From Ganoderma boninense (Eukaryota > Basidiomycota > Agaricomycetes > Polyporales > Polyporaceae), in the NCBI GenBank assembly GCA_002900995.3, contig CM035315.1, positions 1,953,826 to 2,017,825 on the forward strand: a stretch of 64,000 nucleotides of DNA, given 5' to 3'. Positions 35,685 through 46,501 of the stretch are shown here, piece by piece (position 1 is the first letter of the stretch; every line of letters starts with the position of its first letter). The translations under genes were made by a program, and so were the position numbers. The notes under the pieces are model-generated. The model worked only from the letters and a program-made list of their open reading frames with translations, did no database searches and was not told the origin of the DNA.

Positions 35685-37757
35685 ATGTGGTTGATCGATA
35701 CAGATACAATCCAGCACCGCTGGGTAAACGACCCCGCTCAAGTCCGTTACGCCATTCTCTCACACGTGTGGGACCGTAATGGCGAACAGACATTTCAGGT
35801 AGTCATTTGAACCTATAATTCATGTCTCTCGACTGGCTGAGTCCCCTCCTCAGGACATCCAGAGGATACACGCTGAGCGCCGCCTCGCAGACACATCTGA
35901 CGACAGCCCTGGGCCATCAAAGTTAAAACTTGCGGCCGTCTGGGAGGACGAGCGGTTCTCCAAGAAGCTCCGGAGCTTCTGCGCCTTCGCTCGAGCGAAC
36001 GGCTACCGCTTCGCGTGGGCGGACATGTGCTGCATCGACAAGACGAGCAGCGCGGAACTCTCCGAAGCGATCAACTCCATGTACGAATGGTACTCCAGCG
36101 CGGACGTCTGCTACGCGTTCCTCCACGACGTCGACGACAGCGCCGCCCCGCGGGGCCCCGGCTCCCAGTTCCGCAGGAGCAGCTGGTTCACGCGGGGGTG
36201 GACGCTGCAGGAGCTCATCGCGCCCGTCGAGGTCGTGTTCCTCTCGAAGGACTGGCGGATGATCGGGATGCGGCGCACCCTGGCCGCGGTGATCGAGCAG
36301 GTCACCGCTGTGAACGTCGAGATCCTGCTGCACCGCGCACCGCTCGATTCTGTCAGCATCGCGCGGCGGATGTCGTGGGCGAGCACGCGCAAGACGACGA
36401 GGATCGAAGATGAGGCGTACGCGCTCATGGGCATCTTCGGCATCTTCATGGCGACGATATACGGGGAGGGGCGGCATGCGTTCATCCGGCTGCAGGAGGA
36501 GATCCTGAAGCGGATCCCGGACCAGACCATCTTCGCGTGGGGGTACTTCATGAACCCTCTCGCCGCCAGCCAGTCCAGCATCCACGACATCGTCCCGGGG
36601 CAGCGGTCGTCCTCGCATCTGCTTGCACAGAGCCCGAGTTGGTTCGCTCGCTCGTCCTCGGTCTCTTCGATCGACAAAGGTGCCCTTTCCCAGAGGTTAG
36701 GTCTTGCCGGACGAGGAGGAACATTGGAGTGCACACTGACGAGCTACGGCGTCCGAATGCTGCTCCCCATGCTCCCCCTCGAGTCTTTGGCCGGTACAGA
36801 ATGGTGGACGCTCCGCTACCTCTCGGATAAGCGCTTCAATGCGTTCTTCGCCTTCCTGGCCGCGGGAGACCCGGACGGCGACCTGCTAGCGCTGCTCCTG
36901 CTCCGACCGAAGGGCGAGACGACTGACCAGTACACGGTGGGGACCGTCCACCCCCTGGACCAGAACTTCAACCAGTCCGAGGCCCGTGGCTTCGCCGTCA
37001 AGGGCATCCCCACGTCCGTCACCTCGAAGGCGGCCCAGCTCATGGACGTCTACGTCCTGAATGCCAGCACGACGGTATCGCGGCCGAACAAGCGCCTCTA
37101 CCAGTTTACGTGCCCGTGCACGATCATCCTCCGCCCGTGGACTGTGCGGCACCTCCGGACGTTGGCTTCGAACCGGACCTCCGGGAGGACGAGTGTCTCG
37201 CTCTCGGGCACCAGGGCGGCCGCCTCACCACGCTCACGCTCTCGAGACTCGCGCGCACCGCTTCCGAGACCGAGGTCGTGCATATCCACATCACGAGCTG
37301 TCCCCAGCACGGGTCGTGGTTCCCGCCTCTGCACGCCTCTGTCGCATTTCCATCACATCCCTCCGTTGTTTCGCTGCCCAGTTCTCGTTCGCTGTCTCTG
37401 AGCGGCGGACCGGGCGAGCCGGAGAGCTCTGCGCGCCGGTGTGTGGACGACGTGCAGGAGTGGCCGGGGCTCGCGAGGACGTTCGAGGGGCCGTCTGGCG
37501 GCTTGAAGGTCGAGCTCGAATTCTCGAGGTGGTTCTTTGGAGAGGGGTGGCAAGTCAGCACCGAGACGTATGCGCTCGACATCCGCGTCGTAGACGATCT
37601 GCCCACCGATCAGTGGACATTGCCCTCCTCTGTGCGTGTACTGGCCGAGGACCCTGAGATATCTGAGGTCGCGGACAGTCCGCAAGAGGACTCTGAGCCT
37701 AGTGTGGAAGGTGCGGTCGAGGGTGCCCCAATAGATGACGATGCCGCTTGTGCTTAG
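35685..37757 (+). CDS. HET-domain (heterokaryon incompatibility-type) protein
   Basis: Exon 1 (35685-35798, 38 codons starting MWLIDTDT) ends in FQ and joins in phase to a long exon from 35854. The HET core is complete: RYAILSHVWD, FAWADMCCIDKTSSAELSEA, FTRGWTLQELIAP, and RMSWASTRKTTRIEDEAYAL followed by YGEGRHAFIRLQEEI. A C-terminal region of about 300 residues follows. In the first frame it would stop at 37401, but from about 37110-37150 coding-like sequence continues in another frame (DLREDECLALGHQGGR, LSRLARTASETEVVHIH, WFFGEGWQVSTETYALDI) to 37757, so a one-base frameshift is likely. HET proteins mediate non-self recognition or cell death in filamentous fungi; a specific role here is not known. 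Confidence 0.82.
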
Positions 37758-37880
37758 GACACGCGTTTCGGTGTGGATAGTGAGGATCCGCTTGGGACCA
37801 AGGACCGGGATTGATACATCTATTGGGTTATATTCTGTTGGTACATAATCTTATACCTACCGTTCAGCTGATGCTCGGGG

Positions 37881-38720
37881 CTAAGCCTTGCGGAGCTGGC
37901 GCAAGTTCTGGATTTGGGACCCCTCAAGCCGCATGCCTTGCCATTCCGACATGGCCGTCGCGCCGAGCGTCTTCTCGTAGAAGTCAATCGACGGCTGGTT
38001 CCACTGCAATATGAACATGCCATTTGGTTAGGTCCACACCACAATCGACGGTCCGACAGACCTTGAGAACCGACCAGTCCATCCGTGCGCAGTCCTAAAC
38101 AAAGGACTGAGCTCACGGTGGATCTTCGCCGGCAGTAAAAGACTCCTACCTTCTCCTCTGCAACCTTGCCGAGTTCGGCGAAGAGCGCCTTGCCGACACC
38201 CTTCCCTCGAGTTTCGGGGTCGACAAAGAGATCTTCGAGCTGTCGGAGAGACAGCACGTCAGATTACGTCATGGCCGAATGCGCTGAAGGATGCCGTACA
38301 TATAGGCCGGGCTTCCCTGTCCACGTGGAGTAGTTGAAGAAGTACATGGCGATCCCGATCGCCTTGCCTGGGGCTTCAGGCGTGCCCTCGAACGCAAGGA
38401 GTGTGTGGGCGTAGGTGTTCTCGAAGAGGTTCCTCCTGTACTGCGAGACAGTCAGAAACGTTGCAAATATTCAGAGACAGTGCTTACAAGCTCAGGAGTC
38501 GCTTTCACTGACTCTGGCTCCTTTTCGTACTCGGCCTATTGTGATATTGCGACTTGTGTGAAATGAGTCATGATATGTCGAGGAAGACGACATACCAGGC
38601 CCTTCACAAGTCGCAAGATCTCGTCCTAGCCACACCGTAAGAACGGTATAGAATATTAAAAATCTCGTTATGTCTGCATACCACATCCTCGACGGTGGCG
38701 ACACGAATAAAGTAGGCCAT
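37881..38720 (-). CDS. GNAT acetyltransferase, diamine/thialysine (SAT) type
   Basis: Short in-phase exons: 38720-38682 (MAYFIRVATVEDV), 38625-38596 (DEILRLVKGL), 38535-38488, 38440-38300, then LEDLFVDPETRGKGVGKALF, DCARMDWSVLK and a last exon ending at 37881 with LRQLRKA. The motif RGKGVGKAL is the acetyl-CoA-binding loop, LYLEDLFVDPE precedes it as in spermidine/spermine and thialysine acetyltransferases, and WSVLKWNQPSIDFYEKTLGA is the C-terminal motif B. It probably N-acetylates small diamines or thialysine in the cytosol. Its start lies only 201 bp from the start of EGD1 on the other strand. Confidence 0.88.
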
Positions 38721-38921
38721 GTCGGGTGGTGGAGGGAGGATAGAGATGGGTGCGATGGCTGTGTCGACGAACCAGATAGGATAGGCGCCGGGATCTCGCG
38801 TGGCTGGTTGGGGGCTTGTATGGCCGTGTTTTGGCACAAACCTTAATCTTTTCGTGCTGCCTGCGACTGCCAAACCCGCGCCCGAGCTCGACGACGACCC
38901 CGATCCACGACTATCATCACC

Positions 38922-39848
38922 ATGGACCCCGCAAAATTGGCCAAGTTGCAGGCGCAGGCCGCGGCGAACAGGATCGGTGCGTTTTTTCCCCCATTTCAAA
39001 GCGATCCCTTTTGCCCTGGCGAGCAGGAACCCGGCCATGGCGGGTAGGGGGTATTGGAGCAGGAGAGGAGATGCCGGGGCAAAAGGGTCGTTTGCAGTGC
39101 ACGATTACTTACGCGGCATGCGATTATTTGTGCAGGCGGTAAGGGGACCGTGCGCCGCAAGATTGTGCGGAAGACAAAGCCGTCGACCGCACAGGACGAC
39201 AAAAAGCTGCAGGGCGCGCTCAAGAAGCTCAACGTCCAGCCCATCCCCGGCGTCGAGGAGGTCAACATGTTCCGCGAGGACGGCAACGTCCTGCACTTCA
39301 GCACGCCTAAAGGTGCGCGGCGCGTCCATCCTTATCCCACCCATCTCCCCTATCCCATTTCCCTCGCACCATCCTGTTCTCTCCGCCATCCATTCCTTCA
39401 TGCTGCCCGCGCCCATAGGCGTGTGTCTCCTCCAGCCGCACAGGGCTTGGCACTACGCAGATCCGCACCCAATTCCCCATCTCGCTGCAACCCGCTTAAT
39501 CCTATGAAGCGCCCATGCTGATCATGGAACTGTACAGTGCATGCGGCGGTCTCCGCGAACACGTTCGCCGTCTACGGCGCCGGGCACGTGAAGGAGCTCA
39601 CCGAGCTCGTCCCGGGCATCCTCAACCAGCTCGGCCCCGACTCGCTCGCGTCCCTCCGCAAGCTCGCCGAGTCCTACCAGGCCATCCAGCAGAGCCAGCA
39701 GCGGCCACCAGTCGGCGGCGCCGAGGACGACGACGACGACGACGTCCCCGACCTCGTCGACAACTTCGACACCGTCGAGGACAAGCCCGCCGATGGTGCG
39801 GCCGATGCCGAGGGCGAGAAGAAGGGCGAGCTCGAGGACCTCAACTAG
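38922..39848 (+). CDS. EGD1: nascent polypeptide-associated complex beta subunit
   Basis: Three exons in phase (38922-38976, 39136-39312, 39538-39848) give 180 residues. The start [23 protein letters not shown] with RRKIVRKTK is the ribosome-binding N-terminus of BTF3/EGD1 proteins. The NAC domain follows ([36 protein letters not shown]), and an acidic tail rich in Asp precedes the stop. The protein pairs with the alpha subunit to bind nascent chains at the ribosome exit tunnel. Confidence 0.96.
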
Positions 39849-40340
39849 GCCGCGCGGCCGGGTGAGGGAAGGGGGCGTCGTGTTGTGTTGACCAAAACCC
39901 CGCCCCGTCACGCGTAGCAGTATTCTGTGTTCTCCGCCTACCCCCGTGTTTTCACTTCCTCCTTCCGCACGTCGTTCCAGCAGCGCCCTTCACCATTTCC
40001 CTGTCCTCGCTCCTGCTAGCCGCTCATTTCTAGGTACCCGCTGTCCTCTGCACACGACCGTCAACGACCGCACTGTAAACTGATCGCAAATGCTGTATAC
40101 TCTATCTAAGGCTTGTGGGCATCTTCGATCCCAATCACTGCGAGTGACGTGCGCGATGAGCAAGCGATGTCCGACAAGTGTGTGCGCTATATGGTTCGCA
40201 TGTTCATGAATCATCGCATCCGCATTGTCCAAGAAGCATTTCTAAGCCAACTTAACCTACATCCAACATCCTACAGCATCTCATAGTTCGATTCCCTTCC
40301 AGCAAGCCCTTCTGAAACCGCGGATGGCACCAGACATGGC
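39849..40340. other. convergent intergenic
   Basis: This stretch holds the 3' flanks of EGD1 and of the convergent AIP1 gene. Nothing else is recognised. Confidence 0.5.
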
Positions 40341-43221
40341 CTACGCATGGAATGTGACGTTCCACAACCTCACGCACCCATCTGCGCCCGCACTCGCGAG
40401 CTCCCCGTCCTTGATCCAGAACACAGCGTTCACGCCACCGGGGGCCGCGTTCTTGAGCGCGATGTTCTTCATCGGCTTCCCAACGCTCCAGACGTAGACG
40501 TGTGTGTCGAGCGAGCCCGACGCGCAGTGCCGCCCGTCGGCGGTCCACGAGAGGGAATTGATGCGTGCGCTGTGGAAGGACCAGCGCGAAGTGACGAGCT
40601 TGCGCTCGGCCGCGTCGAACAGCACGATCTTCCCGCTTGACTGTGAGGAGTACATTGCGAGCCTATGAGAAGGGGCCGGACGCGAGGGGAGCGGGAAAGA
40701 GACGTACATCACCGGACGCCATGAGCTTCCCGTCAGGCGAGAACGCGAGCGCGCTCACGACGCCCTTGTTGCCCTCGAGCGTTGCGCTCTCCGTGAGCGT
40801 CTTCCCGTCCCACGTATACAGCCGTACTTTCTGGTCCTGCAGGAGGACAACAAATCAGCTCTGTTCGAGGGGAAAGGCAGGGGCAGGTCCTACCTCTCCG
40901 CCCACAGCGACGAGCGAGCCAGACGCGGCGATTGCGCTTGGGGCGTACTTGGTTTTGAGGTCGAACACCTTCTGGTTCGAGCGTACGGCCTCGATCCCGT
41001 CCACCTCCGCGACGAACACCGTCGAGTCTCCCCCGACTGCGACACCCGCCTTCGGCTGCGCCGCCGTCGAGAATAGTGCGGGTCTGTGCCGCGTCGTCAG
41101 TGTTCGCATCCACGCTAGAAGAGAAGAGGAGAGATAAACTTACGTGAAAGAGTTGCCCTCAATCTCGCGCAAGCGGTCGTCGAAGCCAACGGAGTGGATG
41201 GTGCCCGCGGGGGACGCGCTGAGGCCGGCAACGAGGGTCGCGTGTGCCTCCCCGCCGACGTACTCGTACTCGGTCGTGTGTGCGAGCACTCGCCCGTCTG
41301 CAGTACCGACAATGAATGTCGAGTCGGAAGAGGGCGCTTTGATTGCAGAGGTGATCGCCTTTTGCGGGCCCTGTCGACAAGAACGTATACGTAAGGCAGA
41401 AGCAACGTGGACAAGGAGGCAGACAGACTCACATAGAGGATACGCGCGGGCTTGTCGCCAACGCGCCTGTCGAAGATGTTCAGGTCGCCGGACATACTGA
41501 GGGAGACGATGCTGTCGCCGGCGGTCCAGGTGTTGCCGACTTGCTGGTTGTTCACGCCGGATCCGAGTTTCCAGGTTATTTGTGCCTTCTTCGTCTCGAC
41601 ATCCCCTGCATTGTGAAGCATGAGGGACACTCAGAGTGAATGGAGGAGTGGGCGTACAGAGCTTAACGGTTCCGTCGGCTGCGGAGGTGACCAGCGACTT
41701 GCTGTCGGGACTCCAGCTCCCGCCCATCTATGATGAAGGGAGTCGCATCACTATCGTCAAGTTGGTGATAATGGGTACGCACGATGCTACCGGTGTGCGG
41801 GCTATCGGTGAACTCGCCAAGGGTATCGCCAGTCTTTCCATCGTAGATGAACACCTTGTAATCTGAGCCTACGCTGGAGAAGTGGTCGCCGGAGGGAGAA
41901 AATCGAACGTCTTGAACAAACTTCGTGTGCGTTTTGATAGTCTGGATAAGAACAAGGTCCGTGTGTGAGATGTCTAGACTCTTATACCACTACCTGATAG
42001 AGAAATATAATGAAAAGAAGAGGGAAGCGGCTTTCCAGTATCTAACTTAATGCGTACTAAACGGATGACGGATGCCGAAACCGCATACATCCTGTCAGCT
42101 GGCGCAAGCAGGGGGCTCGGTCTGCCAGCTTGAATGTGCTCGATAGCGTCCAAGCTTTATGGGAGATTTCGGTGAAGACGTCCGCCGCGAAGCGGGGAGT
42201 AAAGCGAATCCGAGTGAAATAGTTTGTCCCAGAACCGTAGGACTTCTCCTCTCGTCGTAGGAATCCTTCTGAGCGAGAAACGTACGTCTGACCTTGTCAT
42301 ACTTGAATGGGACCCCTGTAGAGATCTCAATCAGGATGGTTGGGGTAAGAGTACAGAGGGATGCAGACCTTGGTGGAAGACAATAGAGGCGTCGTCTCCG
42401 GCAGTGGCAGCACGGAATGGCCGTTGTTGCCTGATACTGACAGCGTTGACAGTCTTGAAGATCTCAGCTGCGGCAAGCAACACAAGACAGACTAAGGAAC
42501 TGACCTTCGAATGCCCGATGATCTCTCCGGTCGAGGAACCCGTGTCAAACATGAATGCATGGCCAAACCTCCCCAGACAGACATCAGATGGCGCTGAAGG
42601 TGTTAGGAGGATGCGCACTCACTTGTCGCGACCGTCACCGACTGCTACTATCCGCTTGCTCTCGCCGTCCCACTCCAGATCCTTCCTTCACCATCGACGT
42701 AGGAAGATGCTCGACTTTTAATAGACCCGGCGAAAGAACGATACACTCACACTTGGCCCGTGAGCACCTTGTACTCGCCCTTCAAAGTCTGCTCATCTCC
42801 GAGCGTATCCCATATCCTCACTTCCATACAGCTTCAGATCGAGATGCCCCCCGACTCTGAACGATACACGCACCGTTTCCGACGACATCTGCGGATGCGC
42901 AGTAGTAGCCTGTGGGCGAAATTCGGGCAACTGTCGTGTTTTGTACATGTCCGCTGTAGGCAATCGAGACGGCGGGGTCCTGTTCCGAGGCATAAGGGAT
43001 TCTGTCATCTGAGCCATTGTGCGTGGCACACCGACCGATAAATCCCGGATCTAAAGCGCATATAGTGAGGTTCGAGGTAGGGTGAAGCAGCACGCAGTAC
43101 TCACGATCACGGACCGTCCGTTGGTATACACGATCTTGTCCTTGCTCGAGCTAAGCTTGGTCGCCGCTCCTCGTGCGGTTGCAGGGTTGACTGGATGCAA
43201 GACGCCTTTCTTGAAAGACAT
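40341..43221 (-). CDS. AIP1: actin-interacting protein 1 (WD40 propeller pair)
   Basis: The start MSFKKGVLHPVNPATARG and TKLSSSKDKIVYTNGR is the signature N-terminus of Aip1/WDR1. About a dozen exons follow, cut by 50-60 nt introns. WD repeats are readable along the gene: AYSGHVQNTTVARISPTGYY, TAGDDASIVFHQG, FVQDVRFSPSGDHFSSVGSD, GSWSPDSKSLVTSAADGTVK, SLSMSGDLNIFDRR, FIVGTADGRVLAH, VSALAFSPDGKLMASGD, SLSWTADGRHCASGSLDTHV and the last, ASAGADGCVRLWNVTFHA, before a TAG stop at 40343-40341. Aip1 works with cofilin to disassemble actin filaments at cortical patches and during cytokinesis. Internal exon borders were not all worked out; no frame break was noticed. Confidence 0.9.
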
Positions 43222-43543
43222 TGTGCTGGTAGAGGTATATGTGAGAAGATAAGTACGGCTGTGGCTGCGACCGCTGCGACTGCGACACCCAAATCGAGAT
43301 CGTCGTCGGGGGTAGATGTGCCCGATTTGGTATTGCGGCGCGGTCAGCTGACGTCTTCGTCGCGTCGCGACGCGCTGTCCTGGCCCGCAATGGCACGGCG
43401 GCAGGCCGGATGTGCAAGACAAGCGGGTACGCTTTGAACCTTGCAATTTACGATACCAGCAAGACAAGCATAAGCATTCGGCGACTACATGTACAATGCT
43501 CCATCAGATAGCAAGCAAGACTCAAGCATTCAACGTTTCATGG

Positions 43544-45188
43544 TCAATCGTCGGCAGGTTTCTCCTCTGCGCTGTAGTTCTTGAAAGGATCCTTGCGAAG
43601 GGCCTCAGCCTCCGCACTCATCATAACGTCCCGCACAGCGGGTTTGGGCTTCATGGCGGAGCCTGGCACGGTTGAAGAAGAACCAGAGGGAGTGGGTGGC
43701 TGATGGACACGACATATGAATTAAACACTCTGCGGATGAACAACGGGAACTACACACCTCATCATCACGAAAGGGTACAAATTTGGGTGTGGGAGGAACA
43801 CAAGGCTCCTCTTCATCTTTGAATACCACGATTGAACTCTTGCTCGCCGTCCTGCCCTTCCCCTTCTTCTGCGCAGGCTGCTCGACAGTCTCCGCAGAAA
43901 CAGCATCGTCCTCGTCCCGGAACACCGCAATCGAGCTCTTGCTCCCTGTCCTCGTCTTCTTGACTACAGCAGGTGGGGCGGGAGCAGGCTCATCATCGTC
44001 CCGGAAGATGGAGATGGAGCTCTTGCTCGCCGTTCGCGACTTCTCCTTCTTCGGCGGCGGCACAGGCGGCGGCGGCATCGACGAAGACGCTCCGGACGCG
44101 TCTTCCGAGCCGGGGTCGCGAAACACGGTGATCTTCGAGGCAGATGGTGCCCGCGAGGATCGTCCGGCACGCATCGTGGTCCCGGCCGCCTTGCTTACCT
44201 CCACCGTGTTCTCCTTGATGCGCGACTTGCGCGTGCCAAGCTCCGGCCACGGTGTCGGGTTCGTCGCCTGGTTTGGGTCATTCTCGGCATCCCCGGAGGG
44301 ATCGACAAACACAGGCATGCGGCCGTTCGGCCGAGGGGGAGCAGGCGCGGAAAACACGTCTTCAGAGATCGAGGGGGCACGTCCGGACGTAGAGCGTGTC
44401 GTGCGGGAACGTGAAGCTGCGGGTGGCTCACCGAGGACTCTGCGCTTTAAGGCGTTGGCGGATGACGCGGGAACGGCGTCGGGGTCCGCATCGGATGATT
44501 GGGGAAGCGAAGGGGACGCCATCATGCGCTTCTGGAACTCGCGGTGCTTGGCCTCGAGCCGTTCGAGTGGCGCCGCCCGCCGTGCGATGCCCAGGAGGTA
44601 CGTCTCGTCCGCCTCGACGCGTCTTTCCCCTTGTGAGGGTTGTGTTGTGCTCCAACAAGGATAAAGGACTCACCGGTTGGCGCGCTCGAGCGCAATCGCG
44701 TACTCCTCGTAGAACAGCGCATGGTTCGTTCCGATCTCGTTCACGAGGAGGAACTTGTAGATCACAGTCGGCTTGTCCACGTAGCTTGCATACAGCACCC
44801 ACAGCTTCAAGTATCTCAGGTCCCCGCGCCACTTGCCACCTCTGTCATCTCTGAGCACACGGGTCGCCTCCTCGAGGAGCTCCAGTAGGCCCGACTCTGC
44901 GGAGTGGCCTTGGGGGTAGTTCTCGACGGTCCAGTAGACGAAGCGGCTGTAGACCTCGAGAGGGTCGGCATCGTCAGAGTCGTCTTCGAGGGCAAGTTCA
45001 ACATTGGTTCGGTGGCGTTTACGCGCATCAGCGAGGCGGGTCTCTCGTTGGGCATGTGGGGTGGAGAGGATGGCAGAGAGGGCTGTAACGCGCCGCCCGG
45101 CAGCGAGAGGCTGGATGTTCTCCTTGGCCGCTTCCAGGACGTCGCAGTCGACAATGGGAGGGGCGTCGTCAGTGAATACGTCGGCCAT
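43544..45188 (-). CDS. MAD3: spindle checkpoint protein Mad3 (BubR1 type, no kinase)
   Basis: Exon 1 (45188-44674) carries an N-terminal KEN box (EAAKENIQPL), the HAQRETRLADARKRHR segment and the Bub1/Mad3 TPR-like domain (DPLEVYSRFVYWTVENYP, DLRYLKLWVLYASY, FYEEYAIALERAN). Exon 2 adds VEADETYLLGIARRAAPLER and LEAKHREFQKRMM, then a long disordered region with a second KEN (SRIKENTVEV). After it come four repeats of the form SK-x-I-x-(V/I)-F-(R/K)-D: SASKITVFRD, SKSSISIFRD, SKSSIAVFRD and SKSSIVVFKD. These fit the ABBA motif that binds Cdc20. The final exon (43699-43544) ends FKNYSAEEKPADD. No kinase domain follows, so it is Mad3 rather than Bub1. It inhibits APC/C-Cdc20 as part of the mitotic checkpoint complex. 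Confidence 0.9.
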
Positions 45189-46501
45189 TGTGCAGGGGTC
45201 GTAGTGGTATAGAGCAAAGGTCTTTGAGCTTCGCGCGAATGAGAACCCAACTCTATCCGGCATTTATAAGTTCCTATAAAGGAGACTATTGGTATCAACA
45301 TTTATTGATCAGCAGAGAATAGTCCAGGAGTAGTCCGGGATCTATAGTGCGCTTTATAGGTGAGACACCTGACGTAAGCATTGTTTTATTGAACTCACTT
45401 GTCGGATCGAGCCTCCCTTCTACTGTAACTCTAAGCATGTTAGCCTAGGCTTGTGGCTATATGCTCGCCCCTCTCTCTCTCACCGCACACAAATTGACTA
45501 TCCCTAGACCCCGCTTACGAGGATGGTCCTTCGGCAGTAGTGACTGACCGTTATTGCCGCATTCACACCGGAGGAATGTCATGATGGGTGGGAAGCAGTG
45601 AGAAAGCGACGGAAGGAAGCAGTGAGGTATGTACGGAGATGCGCACTCTGACGACGGCCGAACACCAAGGCATCCAAGAAACGTTGCTTGCATGTTGGAT
45701 GATTCAATTCATCGTCACGCTGCGAGCCGTGTGCATTTTTACAGCGTCGGTGGCCGCGCTGTTCAATGCCAGTCCATTCTTCGGTCCGCCAGTTGTGGTC
45801 TTTCTTGTACTCCTCGTCATTACTGACGCTTTGGACCAGGTGGTCTTCTGCACGCCAGTCTAAATCCGTCTTTCCATATCTATTGCATCCCATATGCGGC
45901 GGGCTGTGGCCTGCGATGCGCCCACCCCACTTTACCACACTCGCAGCAGCGTCGGCAAGGATGACCCTGACTCGTTATCCATCCTCGATGGCCGCATCGC
46001 TTCTCGGCGCACCGCTACGCTTCCATGGCACTCCCCTCAGTGGCACGCAGAGGTATAAGCTCCGGCAGCATGCCTCGCGCTGCTCCTGTCTCGTCGCCAA
46101 CCCGGCCCAAGTATAGTACGGCGTTCGTCGGGCTTGAGACCGGCGCTCCGGGCTTTTTCGACCGTCCGAGAAGGACATTTAATGTCCAGGGACGATCCTG
46201 TCGTTGTCGCTCCGCCAAGAGGTCGCAGCCGGTGAGTACGTGGGGTTCTTACTGCGCCGCCTTGGGGCGCTAACGCGTCATCCGACGCCCACACAGGACG
46301 CGCCGGAAACACACGGTCGAAATCGCTCACTGAACGCAAGGTGGTGTCGATGGGCTGTGTGGTTTTAGGTTCGTTCTGCGATAACTACCCATTGTACCCG
46401 CTTCGCTGACCTTGGTCTCTTAGGATACGCCCCACCAGGATATTACCCTCCCCTCCCTCGCTAGCGTTTCCCCAACCTCTGTGTCCTGCCAGTACCTCGA
46501 C
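45189..46501. other. intergenic between Mad3 and sedolisin 1
   Basis: This holds divergent promoters for the two flanking genes. A 15-bp near-palindrome GGACATTTAATGTCC lies at about 46172-46186, some 320 bp upstream of the sedolisin start. An open frame at 45588-45863 has a hydrophobic stretch but no other support. Confidence 0.45.

Noticed and set aside
45588..45863. Hydrophobic plus-strand frame suggesting a small membrane protein
   Set aside because: The hydrophobic run has no family resemblance and overlaps equally long frames on the other strand.
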